This document shows positions 17,228 to 25,525 of a DNA stretch of 27,340 nt, one piece after another (within the stretch, counting starts at the first letter, position 1; each line of letters begins with the position of its first letter). A program made the position numbers and the translations under genes. The notes under the pieces were generated by a model. That model searched no databases. It was given only the letters and a program-made list of their open reading frames with translations, and had not been told where the DNA came from. Source of the stretch: Prorocentrum cordatum (Eukaryota > Sar > Dinophyceae > Prorocentrales > Prorocentraceae); the NCBI GenBank assembly GCA_963575745.1, contig CAUYUJ010002054.1, forward strand, positions 66,781-94,120, read 5' to 3'.

Positions 17228-18405
17228 AGACGGCCCAACATGCACCCAAGACGGCCTACGATAGCCTCAAGATGGCCTTAGACGGCCCAAGAGGCCCCCA
17301 AGAGGCCTCGCAGACGCTCCAAGAGCTCCTCCAGGAGGGCCCGAAGAGGCCAAAATCATGAATTTTCCTGAGGTTTTTGAAGGATGTTGGCATTCGCTTC
17401 TTCTCGGCTTTCCGACGACCCGAGACGGCCCAAGAGGCCCCCAAGATCGCCCCAAGATCGCCCACGAGGCCTCCAAGATGGCCTCAGGACTGCCCAAGAG
17501 GCCCCCAAGACTGCCCCAAGAGGGCACAACGACGACCGAAGATGCCTCCAAGACGCCCAAGATGGCCTCTACGACGGCCCTGGAGCACCCCAAGAGGGCC
17601 CCAAGTCGGCCCAGAAAGGCCACCCAAACGGCTTCCGACGGCGTCAGACGGGCCAGGAGCCCACCAAAATGGCCGAAGTTGGCTCGAAGCTGGCCAAGAC
17701 GGCCCAAGAGGCCTCCAAGAGGGCCTCCAGGAAGGCCAGAAACGGCAAAAAAAACACTGATTGTCCTAGGTTTTTGAAGGATGTTGACATTTGCTTCTTT
17801 TTGGCCTTCCGACGGCCCGATACGGCCCACGAGCCCCCAAAGATCGCCCAAAGATCGCCCAAGATGCATCCAAGATGACCCCAGAACGGCCCAAGAGGCC
17901 CCCAAGACGGCCCCAAGAGGCCCCCAAGACGGCCCAAGAAGCTTTTACGACGCCTAAGATGGCCTCCAAGACGGCCCTGGAGCATTCCAGGAGGGCCCCA
18001 AGACGGCGTAGAGAGGCCCCCCAAACGGCTTCCGACGGCGTCGGACGGGCCAGGGGCCCACCAAGACGGCCGAAGATGGCACTAAGATGGCCCAAGATGG
18101 CGCAAGAGGCCTCCAAGAGGACCTCCAGAAGGCCCGAAAAGGCCCAAATCATTAATTCCCATGAGTTTTTGAAGGATTATGGCATTTGCTTGTTGTTCGG
18201 CTTCCGACGGCCCGAGACGGCCCAAGTGCCCCCAAAAATCGCCCAAGAGGCCCAAGACGGCCCCAAGAGGCCCCCAAGACGGCCCAAGAGGTCTCCAAGA
18301 CGCTCAAGATGACCTCCAAGACGGCCGAAGAGCCCTCCAAGACGTCCTCCAAGAAGGCCCGAAAGGGTCAAAATGGCCTCCAGGCGGCCAAGATGACCTT
18401 CAAGA
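17228..18405. repeat. GGCC-rich tandem array with ~395-bp higher-order period
   Basis: The basic unit approximates CCAAGAGGCCCCCAAGACGGC with 10-11-bp substeps and many variants. Superimposed is a longer unit marked by GGTTTTTGAAGGATGTTGGC-like spacers at about 17371, 17768 and 18162, giving steps of about 397 and 394 bp. Each spacer is preceded by GGCC(C)AAATCAT(G/T)AATT and followed by TTCCGACGGCCCGA. About three higher-order units are present, with a partial fourth. Long open frames occur in several phases on both strands because the unit lacks stops. They are not evidence of genes. Confidence 0.88.
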
Positions 18406-18703
18406 TGCCCACGTGTTCCCCGAAGGCTTCCCAAACCGATTCGGGGAACAGATGGTCCGATAGATTGGCAGGTCTGGCCTCAACGTTCGGCCACATAGGC
18501 GCTTCCAAAGGGGCAGGGGGCGGCGGTGATTCGCAGTAGGTGTCTTCGATCCGCCGCCCCCTGTTGGCTTGCCAAAGGGTTCCCCTTGTGCTAGATCCTT
18601 TCGGTTTTGGTTCTGGCTCTTTTTCCAGAAGAACTCTCCCTGGGGCTTCGGCCCGTCCCGCCCGGGTCCCAGAAGGGATCTCAATCCCATTTTTTTTCTC
18701 CAA
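18406..18703 (-). pseudogene. Unrecognised protein-like fragment overlapping leader motif copy 2
   Basis: A minus-strand open frame (18703-18368) contains STRGTLWQANRGRRIEDTYC, LEAPMWPNVEARPANLSDHL and FPESVWEAFGEHVGI. The composition is balanced and not repeat-derived. The left part overlaps the motif at 18548-18595. No known family was recognised. It may be a fragment of a mobile-element protein. Confidence 0.3.
18548..18595. repeat. 49-bp leader motif, copy 2
   Basis: Second copy of the motif at 17179-17227, with a 1-bp indel relative to it. It stands about 110 bp before the second short GGCC-rich block. Confidence 0.75.
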
Positions 18704-18870
18704 GACGGCTCAAGATGGCCACGTTGGCCCAAGATGGCCTCCAAGATGATCCAAGACGGCCTCCAAGTCCGCCCGAGATGGTCCAAGACGGCCTCCAAGA
18801 CGGCCCAAGAGACTTCAAGATACCTCCAAGTTCGCCCAAAAATCCTCCAAGACGACCTGAGGCATCCCCA
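18702..18870. repeat. Second GGCC-rich tandem block
   Basis: Units of the type CAAGATGGCCTCCAAGA and CAAGACGGCC continue the sequence family of the array at 17228-18405 after a ~300-bp unique interval. Confidence 0.85.
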
Positions 18871-18908
18871 CAAAACGGCCGCGAACGGGGCGTGCGTGAG
18901 TCGCAGCA

Positions 18909-19042
18909 TGAGTAAGTCTGAATAGGAGTAGGTCTGCGTATGAGTAGGTCTGAGTATGAGTAATTTTGTGTGTGTGTGCGTAAGTCTGGGTATGAGTAAG
19001 TCTGAGTGTGAGTCAGTCTGGGTATGAGTAAGTATGGGTATG
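18909..19042. repeat. 16-bp tandem repeat
   Basis: Eight or so copies of GAGTAAGTCTGGGTAT and variants, with one unit expanded by (TG)n near 18967-18980. The array leads directly into a purine tract. Confidence 0.88.
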
Positions 19043-19320
19043 AGGAGGCGAGGGGAGGAGAAGAGGGAGAAGAAGAAAAAGGAGTAGGAGGCGTCCAAGT
19101 AATAACAAGAACCCCAACTTAGGATATGGGGAAAAAGAAAATGATGAGGGGGAGGTGGAGGAGTAGGAGGAGGAGGCGGAGGAGGAGGCGGATGAGGATG
19201 AGGATGAGGATGAGGATGAGGATGAGGATGAGGATGAGGATGAGGAGGAGGAGGAGGAGGAGGAGGAGCGAGGAGGAGGAGGAGCGAGGAGGAGAAGCGA
19301 GGAGGAGAAGCAAGGAGCAG
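19043..19320. repeat. Purine tract with nested (GATGAG)9
   Basis: GGA-rich sequence, interrupted near 19092-19130 by mixed sequence. A perfect hexamer run (GATGAG)9 lies at 19191-19244, embedded between GGA triplets. Confidence 0.92.
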
Positions 19321-19444
19321 GACGCAGGGCGAGAGGGACTGGGGGCGGAAAGGACTGGGAAGGCACGGGCGCGACCGCCAGGAGCCCCGCCCCCGGGCGA
19401 GAGGCTCGAACGAAGCCCAACGCGGCGCACGCAGAGCCGCCCCT

Positions 19445-19947
19445 CCTCGGTCCTCCTCCTCCTCCTCCTCCTCCTCTTCCCCTCCTCCTCCTCCTCGATA
19501 TGCTCTCCTCCTCCTCCTCCACCTCCTTCCCTCCGCCTCTCCCCTCCTCCTCTTCCACCTCCTCCTTATGGTTTCTTCTTATGTTTTCTCATCGCCCTCC
19601 TCCTCCTCCTCCTCCTCCTCTTTCTCCTCCTCCTCCTGGGATATTATCCTCCTCCTCTTCCTCCTGCTTCATCTCTTTCTCCTCCTCCTCCTCCTCCACC
19701 ACCTCTCTCCTCCTCCTCCTCCTCCACCTCTTCCGCCTCCTCCCCATGTTTCTTCATATGCTTTATCGTCACCCTCCTCCTCCTCCTCTTCCTCCTCCTC
19801 CTCCTCCGCCTCCTCCTCCTCCGCCTCCGCCTCCGCCTCCGCCTCCGCCTCCGTCTCCGCCTCCGCCTCCGCCTCCGCCTCCGCTTCCGCCTCCTCCTCC
19901 TCCTCCTCCTCCTCCTCCTCCTCCTCCTCTTCCTCTCCTCCTCCTGC
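19445..19947. repeat. Pyrimidine tract with nested (CTCCGC)n
   Basis: TCC triplets with mixed interruptions such as TATGGTTTCTTCTTATG (two related copies, about 19567 and 19744). A hexamer run CTCCGC of about 12 units with two variants (GTCTCC, GCTTCC) lies at about 19818-19892. Confidence 0.92.
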
Positions 19948-20356
19948 TCACGATGATGTTCACGGACATGTCGAAAACGCCGCCTTCGCCGTAGAAGTAA
20001 ATGAGACGTTTGATGTATTTTGCCAACCAAGAGAGAAATCTGAGATGCCCATCGTGGTGATCATGTTAGAGGCCTCAACGCACGTGCGTGTTTACGAAAT
20101 TGTCCCCCCCCCCCGCCCTTGCGATCACAAGCAATGGACATGCACGGAAAGGCCGGACGCACCCGGCACCCGGCACCACCATCCAGAAGACATACCGTCC
20201 GTGTCTCGGGAGTACGAGGCGTTTTCGGGCATTGGGTGTGTGCGTCGTCTGTTTGAGGGGGAGCGGGTTCGCTGAAATATGCTGGGCGCATTTCAATCCC
20301 TTGTCTTTTTTTCGGGAGGGGCGAATCCTTTGTTGCATATGTGTTTATAAGTTGGC
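19948..20356. other. No recognised gene; possible short plus-strand coding-like stretch
   Basis: The plus-strand frame that leaves the TCC tract continues as HGHVENAAFAVEVNETFDVF and EKSEMPIVVIMLEASTHVRV before a C12 run (20103-20114), then ends at 20273-20275. This stretch is protein-like, but it has no independent start and no domain I can name. Confidence 0.3.
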
Positions 20357-20474
20357 AGCACTTTCGGGACCACTGACATCCCCGATCTATCGGGGACGCG
20401 TGCTTTCTCAATGAAGCCACTGTTTGGTCCACTGGAATCCCCGATCTATCGGGACTGTATCACACAGTGACCCC
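20357..20474. repeat. 59-bp tandem duplication, each with a hairpin
   Basis: CCCCGAT-CT-ATCGGGG occurs at 20380-20395, and the same motif lacking the last G at 20439-20453, 59 bp apart. Flanks are also shared: GGGACCACTGACAT versus TGGTCCACTGGAAT on the left. Each is a 6-7-bp stem with 2-base loop. Confidence 0.8.
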
Positions 20475-20683
20475 CCAAACACTTTCAGCACTCTCCGCAA
20501 GCCCTGACCTTACGCACTGGGAACGATATGGTTTGGCCATCCGCTTAATCCTGAGGCACAGTTGAGGCCCCCCACTCCGTGGGGTATATGTACAGTAGAT
20601 GGGCAGGGAGTCGCGCCCGCGACACCCCATCACGTTGTGTAACAGCTCGAAGGGGGCAAGGGGGCCTGACTCATGTGTTCTTG

Positions 20684-20776
<93 letters not shown>
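20684..20776. repeat. Pure (ATC)31 microsatellite
   Basis: Ninety-three bases of ATC without a single interruption. CTCGAAGG occurs close to both sides (about 20647 and 20778). Confidence 0.98.
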
Positions 20777-20779
<3 letters not shown>

Positions 20780-20974
20780 TCGAAGGCTCCTCCTCCTCCT
20801 GGCTCGAAGCCCCCCTCTCGGCATCCGCAGATTGGTGGCATAGAGAAGCGCGCGCGTCAGCCTCATCACGTAGCTTACCAGCTGAAGAGGGGCAGCGGCC
20901 CAGACCCATCTGGACCACACATATATTCGTAGGGCACGAGCATGGTCATACTTTACACGTGCCCTAAGAGACAG

Positions 20975-21043
20975 ACAATCCTCATCCTCGCCCTCCTTCT
21001 CCTCCTCCTCCTCCTCCTCCTCCTCTTGATTCCCCTCCTGCTG

Positions 21044-21083
<40 letters not shown>

Positions 21084-21168
21084 TCCTGCTCCTCCTCCTG
21101 TTCCTCCTCCTCCTCCATTTCCTCCTCCTCTTCCTCCTCTTCCTCCTCCACCTCCTCCTCGCGACTCG
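20975..21168. repeat. Pyrimidine-rich tract with (CTCCTG)n
   Basis: TCC triplets, then a CTCCTG hexamer run (about 21047-21094) and TCCTCT variants. Confidence 0.92.
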
Positions 21169-21348
21169 CTGCTCGCTCCCCGCTCCTCCTCGGTCCTCGC
21201 CCCTGCCCCCTTCCCCCCCGGCGCGGCGCGGGAGCCCTGTGGCGAGGCCCGCAAGCTGCGCGACATGACGGCCTTGTCCGGCGAATGCCTCGGAGCGCTT
21301 TCGGGGGGGGGGGGCGGGGGGAGGCGCGGCCCGGAGTCCTGGCGCTCC

Positions 21349-21583
21349 ACCTCCTCCTCCTCCTCCTCCTCCTCCTCCTTGATTATTATTTCTGTTATCA
21401 TTATTTTTAGTAGTATTATTATTACGATTACGATTACTATTACTACTATTCTTCTTCTTATTATTGTTAGTCCGTGCTGCTATTATTATTCGTATTATTA
21501 TTATTATTCTTGTTATTATTATCATTATTATTATGATGATTATGATTATTATTACTAATATTATTATTATCATCATTCGTGGT
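21349..21583. repeat. (TCC)n switching to an ATT-rich triplet tract
   Basis: TCC runs to 21379 and is joined directly to about 200 bp of ATT/TTA/ACT triplets (21380-21583), the most AT-rich sequence of the window. Single-base substitutions are frequent, indicating age. A G-rich run lies 30 bp upstream (21303-21320). Confidence 0.92.
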
Positions 21584-21712
21584 ATTGATATTTTTGCCTT
21601 GCAAATAACTCCTCCCTGTGGCACCCCGAGGCCGGTCGAAAGGGCAGGCCAGGCGTTTCGCCTGAGACTCCCTCACCATTTATGACCCTGAAGCTCAAGT
21701 ATTGGCAACAGC

Positions 21713-22240
21713 TTCACGGATTGAGGGTGGGTCGTTTTCAAAATGCGGCTTTTGCCTTGGCGCCGCGCGCATAAGTTCAACAACATTGCAAGAACTTCAC
21801 AGTTTAAGACTGGTTGTTTTCAAAAATGGCTCTCGCCTTAGCGCCGTGCACATTTGTTAACGAACGCAACAGTTTCGCGTAATGAGGGCGGGTGGTTTTC
21901 AACATGTGACTCTCGCCTTAACGCCGCACGCATTCGCTCGAAGCATTTTCATTTGCCATAGTTCATTGAACTATGGCAACTGAAACGAGCCTTTGTCACT
22001 CCGTTGAATCAACGGAGTGGCGGCGGCTCGTTTTCAATATGTGGCTCTCGCCTTAGCGCCGCGCAAGTTCGTTTTAAACATTTGCGAAAGTTTCACGCAT
22101 TGAGGGTGGCTCCTTTTCAAAATGTGGCTCTCACCTTAGCGCCGCGTACGCTCGCTTTAAACATTTGCAGAGGGTTCACGGGTTCCCATAGCCAACGTAA
22201 ACATTTGCAGAAGGTTCACGGCTTCCCATAGCCAACGTGC
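21713..22240. repeat. ~82-bp tandem repeat
   Basis: A unit containing TTCACGCATTGAGGGTGG, TTTTCAAAATGTGGCTCTCG and CCTTAGCGCCGCG repeats five times. The TTTTCAA landmark is at 21735, 21817, 21896, 22031 and 22114, giving steps of 82, 79, 135 and 83. The long step contains an inserted or expanded segment with two hairpins. At the right end a 40-bp subunit (TAAACATTTGCAGAAGG...CCAACG) is itself tandemly duplicated (22158 and 22198). Confidence 0.88.
21947..22019. repeat. Two adjacent hairpins in the ~82-bp array
   Basis: Hairpin 1 (21947-21985) has arms of 19 bases with one mismatch around a single T; its core GCCATAGTTCA/TGAACTATGGC (21955-21977) is perfect. Hairpin 2 (21997-22019) has perfect 11-base arms CACTCCGTTGA/TCAACGGAGTG around a single A. 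The two share geometry (11-base arms, 1-base apex) but not sequence. Confidence 0.95.
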
Positions 22241-22248
22241 CATAAATT

Positions 22249-22430
22249 GCGTTTTGGAAGGACTCAAGATTGTGAGGGCGCAGCAGTTATGTTGATTCGC
22301 GGTGCTGAAGTCCCAAGAACGGCATTCTGGCACGATTCCGGATCGTCAAGGCGCAACAGTCATGTTGATTCGTGGCGCTGGAGTCCCGATACTAATGCTT
22401 GGGCATGCTTCAGGGTCGTCAAACGCTGTC
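22249..22430. repeat. 73-bp tandem repeat, about 2.5 copies
   Basis: GCAGCAGTTATGTTGATTCG at 22280 recurs as GCAACAGTCATGTTGATTCG at 22353, and GAAGTCCC at 22307 recurs as GGAGTCCC at 22380, a period of 73. A partial unit lies on either side. Confidence 0.82.
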
Positions 22431-22539
22431 TCCCCACGAGGCAGTTCCCTTCGTGGAAATGGATTTTTGTGGAGGCCTGTGAAGAGGGAGCTTGGAGGGA
22501 GATTCCAACATCGTTGATGGGTCTTGGGTTTACACTGGT

Positions 22540-22915
22540 CCTCCTCCTCCTGCTCCTCCTCGGTCCTCCTTCTCCTCCTCCTCCTCTTCCTCCTCGTCCG
22601 CTTCTTCTTCTTAGTATTATTATTATTCCTCCTCCTCCTCCTCCTCCTCCTCCTCCTCCTCCTCCTCCTCTCTCCTCCTCTCTCCTCCTCTCTCCTCTCT
22701 CCGCCTCCTCCTCCCCTCCTCTTCCATCCTCCTCTCCTCCTCCTCCACCTCCCCACATCCTCCTCCTCCTCCTCCTCCTCCCCCTCCTCACCCGCTCTAC
22801 CCCCCTCCTCCTCCTCCACCTCCACTCCTCCTCCTCATACTCCTCCTCCTCCTCCTCCTCCTCCTCCTCCTCCGCCTACTCCTCCTCCTCCTCCGCCTCG
22901 TCGCTTCTCGCTCCT
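22540..22915. repeat. (TCC)n tract with variants
   Basis: About 375 bp of TCC/CTC triplets, with a short (TAT)n patch at 22613-22627. Followed by mixed sequence to 23091 in which no gene was seen. Confidence 0.93.
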
Positions 22916-23091
22916 CCTCCCGGCAGATCCGCGGAGAGCGACAAAATGATAAGCCCTTCCCATGTTTCGTGTCATCGTGGGTTTCGCACGTGCTGGCCGC
23001 AAGGGGAGCCACATGACGGCAATATCCAGAATGCCGTGTCACCGTAGCTTTTTGGTCCAGGCGCTTGGGAAGGCGTAGCCACGGCTCACGT

Positions 23092-23202
23092 AGGAGGAGG
23101 AGGAGGAGGAGGAGGAGGAGGAGGAGGAGGAGGAGGAGGAGGAGGAGGAGGAGCAGCAGGAGCAGGAGGATGAGGATGGGGAGGAGGAGGGGGAGCAGGA
23201 GG
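23092..23202. repeat. (GGA)n tract
   Basis: About 20 pure GGA triplets, then GCAGGA and GGATGA variants. It ends about 40 bp before inverted-repeat element D. Confidence 0.95.
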
Positions 23203-23238
23203 AGGCCCGCCCTGCCCACACGCCTGGTGGTGCGATGA

Positions 23239-23456
23239 CGAGGAGGGGCGCGTCCCCCTACAGGGGGGATTTTCGATGAGAAATTAAACATACAAAAAAC
23301 AAATAGATTCGAAAGATGCCAGAAATACTCAAACATATTCAAAAGATGACAGAAATATTGACAAATACTCAAACGATGCCAGAAATACTATAACAAATCA
23401 ACATTTGTTTGACTACGTTTGAATATTCCTCCTGTAGAGGGACAGGCCCGACTTCA
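23239..23456. mobile_element. Inverted-repeat (MITE-like) element D, degenerate left end
   Basis: The left end is preserved only from GTCCCCCTACAGGGGGG with ATTTTCGATGAGAAATTAAA; the terminal TTAAGTC is eroded. The right end is CAGGCCCGACTTCA. The interior contains a tandem of about 30-bp units GATGCCAGAAATACTCAAAC (23316-23393). The right subterminal sequence (GTTTGAATATTCC) matches element A, whereas the left subterminal sequence matches element C. No target duplication recognised. Confidence 0.75.
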
Positions 23457-23636
23457 TGCCTGAGGGCCCCCGGGTGGGGGAGGTGGTGGCTGGGCCATAG
23501 AGAACGAGAAGGTCTCAGGGGCGCCGGCGGGCGAGACATAAGCGTCGCAGCAGGGGCCGCGGACATCTTTGATGCCTCGGTAGGGGGCGTCCGTGCCGGA
23601 CAAGGCTGTACCCGCTGCCCTCCACCTCCACATTCC

Positions 23637-23928
23637 CCTCCCTCCTCCTCCTCCTCCTCCTCCTCCTCCCTCCTCCACTCCTCCACCTCTCCTCCACTCC
23701 TCCTTCCTGCGTCCCTCCTCCTCTCCTCCTCCCCTTCCTACTCCTCCTCCTCCACCTCCTCCTCCTCCTCCTGCTGCCCCTCCTCCTCCTCCTCCTGCTC
23801 CTCCTCGTCCTCCTCCTCCTCCTCATCCTCCTCTTCCTCACTTCCTCCCCCTCCTCCTCCTCCTCCTCCTGTTCCTTCTCCTCCTCCTCCTCCTCCTCCT
23901 CCTCCTCCTCCTCCTCCTGTTCCTCCTC
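23637..23928. repeat. (TCC)n tract with variants
   Basis: About 290 bp of TCC/CTC triplets with CTG and GTT interruptions. Confidence 0.94.
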
Positions 23929-23935
23929 CTGATAC

Positions 23936-24916
23936 TGCCCCCTGCGCCCCCAGGCAGGAGCCGGTGGACTGGTGAGGGACCCACGCGGCGCCCAGGGAAC
24001 TTGCGTCCTCGCAGGTCTACCCTGGGACGGGGGCTACGTAGTCGGGGTCGGCTTCTATGTGGGAGAGTCGGGCTCATTGGGTATAGTCCTGCCTCGCCCA
24101 GAGGGCCTGCGGGGGTTGGATGGGCTCCCGTGCCTGCCACGCGTCAGATCTCCGACTGGCGTCATACAGGCCTCGGAAAAAAATAGCGAACACTCATGCC
24201 ACATTCATCTGTGAACGCCTCCCCCTCCCCCCAATGTTCAAAGTTGGCGGTGGGTCTGACGAGTTGCACCTCGACCGCAGTCTCCCCCGCGCGTGCCAAC
24301 TGTAAGTTTGGGGGGCAGGGGGGGGGTGTTCACTAATTGCTTCCCTCCACCGTAGCTGGGTGCGTTGAACCGCCGACCTCATGGGAGGCGGATGGCGCGG
24401 GCCAGCCCAATTGGCAGGCGTCGTAATCCGAGTCCTGGGGCGGGCCGTGGGCGAGGGCAGTCGCAGGCGCGCTCAGCGCAGGGTCGTGGGCAGCACGCCT
24501 TGGTGATACCCGCGTGTGCGCACTCTCTCGTTTTGGAGTCGAGGATCTATCGCCCCCCGAATGGCCAGGTTAAGGATCGTGTCTCGTGCTGCTGCAACCC
24601 AGGCCTCTTTGGTGCCGCAACGGGCCGCGGCCGCGCAATGCCGTGGCAGGCGTGTCCCTGTGGCGTACGGGGCAGCAGCTGACGCTCGGTGATGGCATAC
24701 GGGACGTTGCGGTTTCTTGTCTGGACGCTGTCGGTCATTTTGGTGTGTGAGCGGGTGTACCCGCTACAAAACTACAACACTGGCGCACAATACCCCACTC
24801 TGCTCTTCATAGATATCTGAACGAAGCACTACCGAGAGCACGAAGGAGAAAGCGAATAGAGAAAGATCTGCCGACTCCAGAGGCGCGTGGGGGCAACCTT
24901 CTGGCCCTGGCCCTGG
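23936..24916. other. No recognised gene; one intron-like segment
   Basis: Mixed GC-rich sequence with short frames only. At 24302-24355 a 54-bp segment begins GTAAGTTT, contains CACTAATTG and ends CACCGTAG after a short pyrimidine stretch, so it has the look of a tiny spliceosomal intron, but joining the flanks does not extend a reading frame appreciably. A (GGCCCT)n run (about 24901-24924) abuts the next element. Confidence 0.4.
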
Positions 24917-25202
24917 CCCTGGCCTGAAGTCGGGCCTGTCCCCCTACAGGGGATTTTCGACGAAAAATAAAAAATACCCCCGAGAATAATCAAAAAATAA
25001 TACAAACATAGTCTGGGGACTATTTTAAAAATATGTTTTGACCCTTTTGGGGGTATTTTGGGCATAAGACTGATAGGTTTCTAGTGGGGTCAAAAGAGAG
25101 ATCAAGACACCTCAGGGGGTCGGGGGCGGGACCCTTGGCGGCTGGCCTTCGAAGCCCAACTCGCCTGGGACAATCCTCGCAAAATCGCTCTTGGCGCTGC
25201 TT

Positions 25203-25525
25203 GAACTCCATTCCCGGGCCACATTTTGAATGCCCGGAGCCAACTGTAGGCCACGTCGTGCTCTTCGACTTCCCAGAACTCCATTCCCGGGCCACATTTT
25301 GGATGCCCGGAGCCAACTGTAGGCCACTTCGTGCTCTTCGACTTCCCAGAACTCCATTCCCGGGCCACATTTTGGATGCCTGGAGCCAACTGTAGGCCAC
25401 TTCGTGCTCTTCAAGTTCCCAGAACTCCATTCCTGGGCATGATTTTGAATGCCCGGAGCCAACTGTAGGCCACTTCGTGGTCTTCGAGTTCCCATAACTC
25501 CATTCCCGGGCCACATTTTGAATGC
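25203..25525. repeat. 73-bp tandem repeat, 4.4 copies
   Basis: Units start GAACTCCATTCCCGGGCC at 25203, 25276, 25349, 25422 and 25495, exactly 73 bp apart, with a few substitutions between copies. Each contains ACTGTAGGCCAC(T/G)TCGTG. The array lies inside the composite element and runs straight into the CTGAGG array. The period is not a multiple of three. Confidence 0.96.

Noticed and set aside
17228-18405. Several 100-220-codon open frames on both strands
   Set aside because: They are translations of the GGCC-rich tandem unit in different phases and have no independent coding evidence.
20604-20632. tRNA T-arm-like sequence on the minus strand (GTCGCGGGCGCGACTCCC)
   Set aside because: No acceptor stem, anticodon arm or D-arm could be found at the right spacing, and the B-box core deviates at three positions.
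23042-23062. Similarity to the dinoflagellate spliced leader (CCGTAGC...TTTTGG...)
   Set aside because: About 16 of 22 positions match only after allowing a gap. In a window this size such a match is expected by chance.
24745-24790. Possible degenerate left end of an inverted-repeat element (GCGGGTGTACCCGCTACAAAAC)
   Set aside because: Only the CTACAAAAC part resembles element A. The diagnostic AAGTCGGGC terminus is absent.
25203-25525. CRISPR-like regular spacing
   Set aside because: The 73-bp units are contiguous with no unique spacers, so this is an ordinary tandem repeat.
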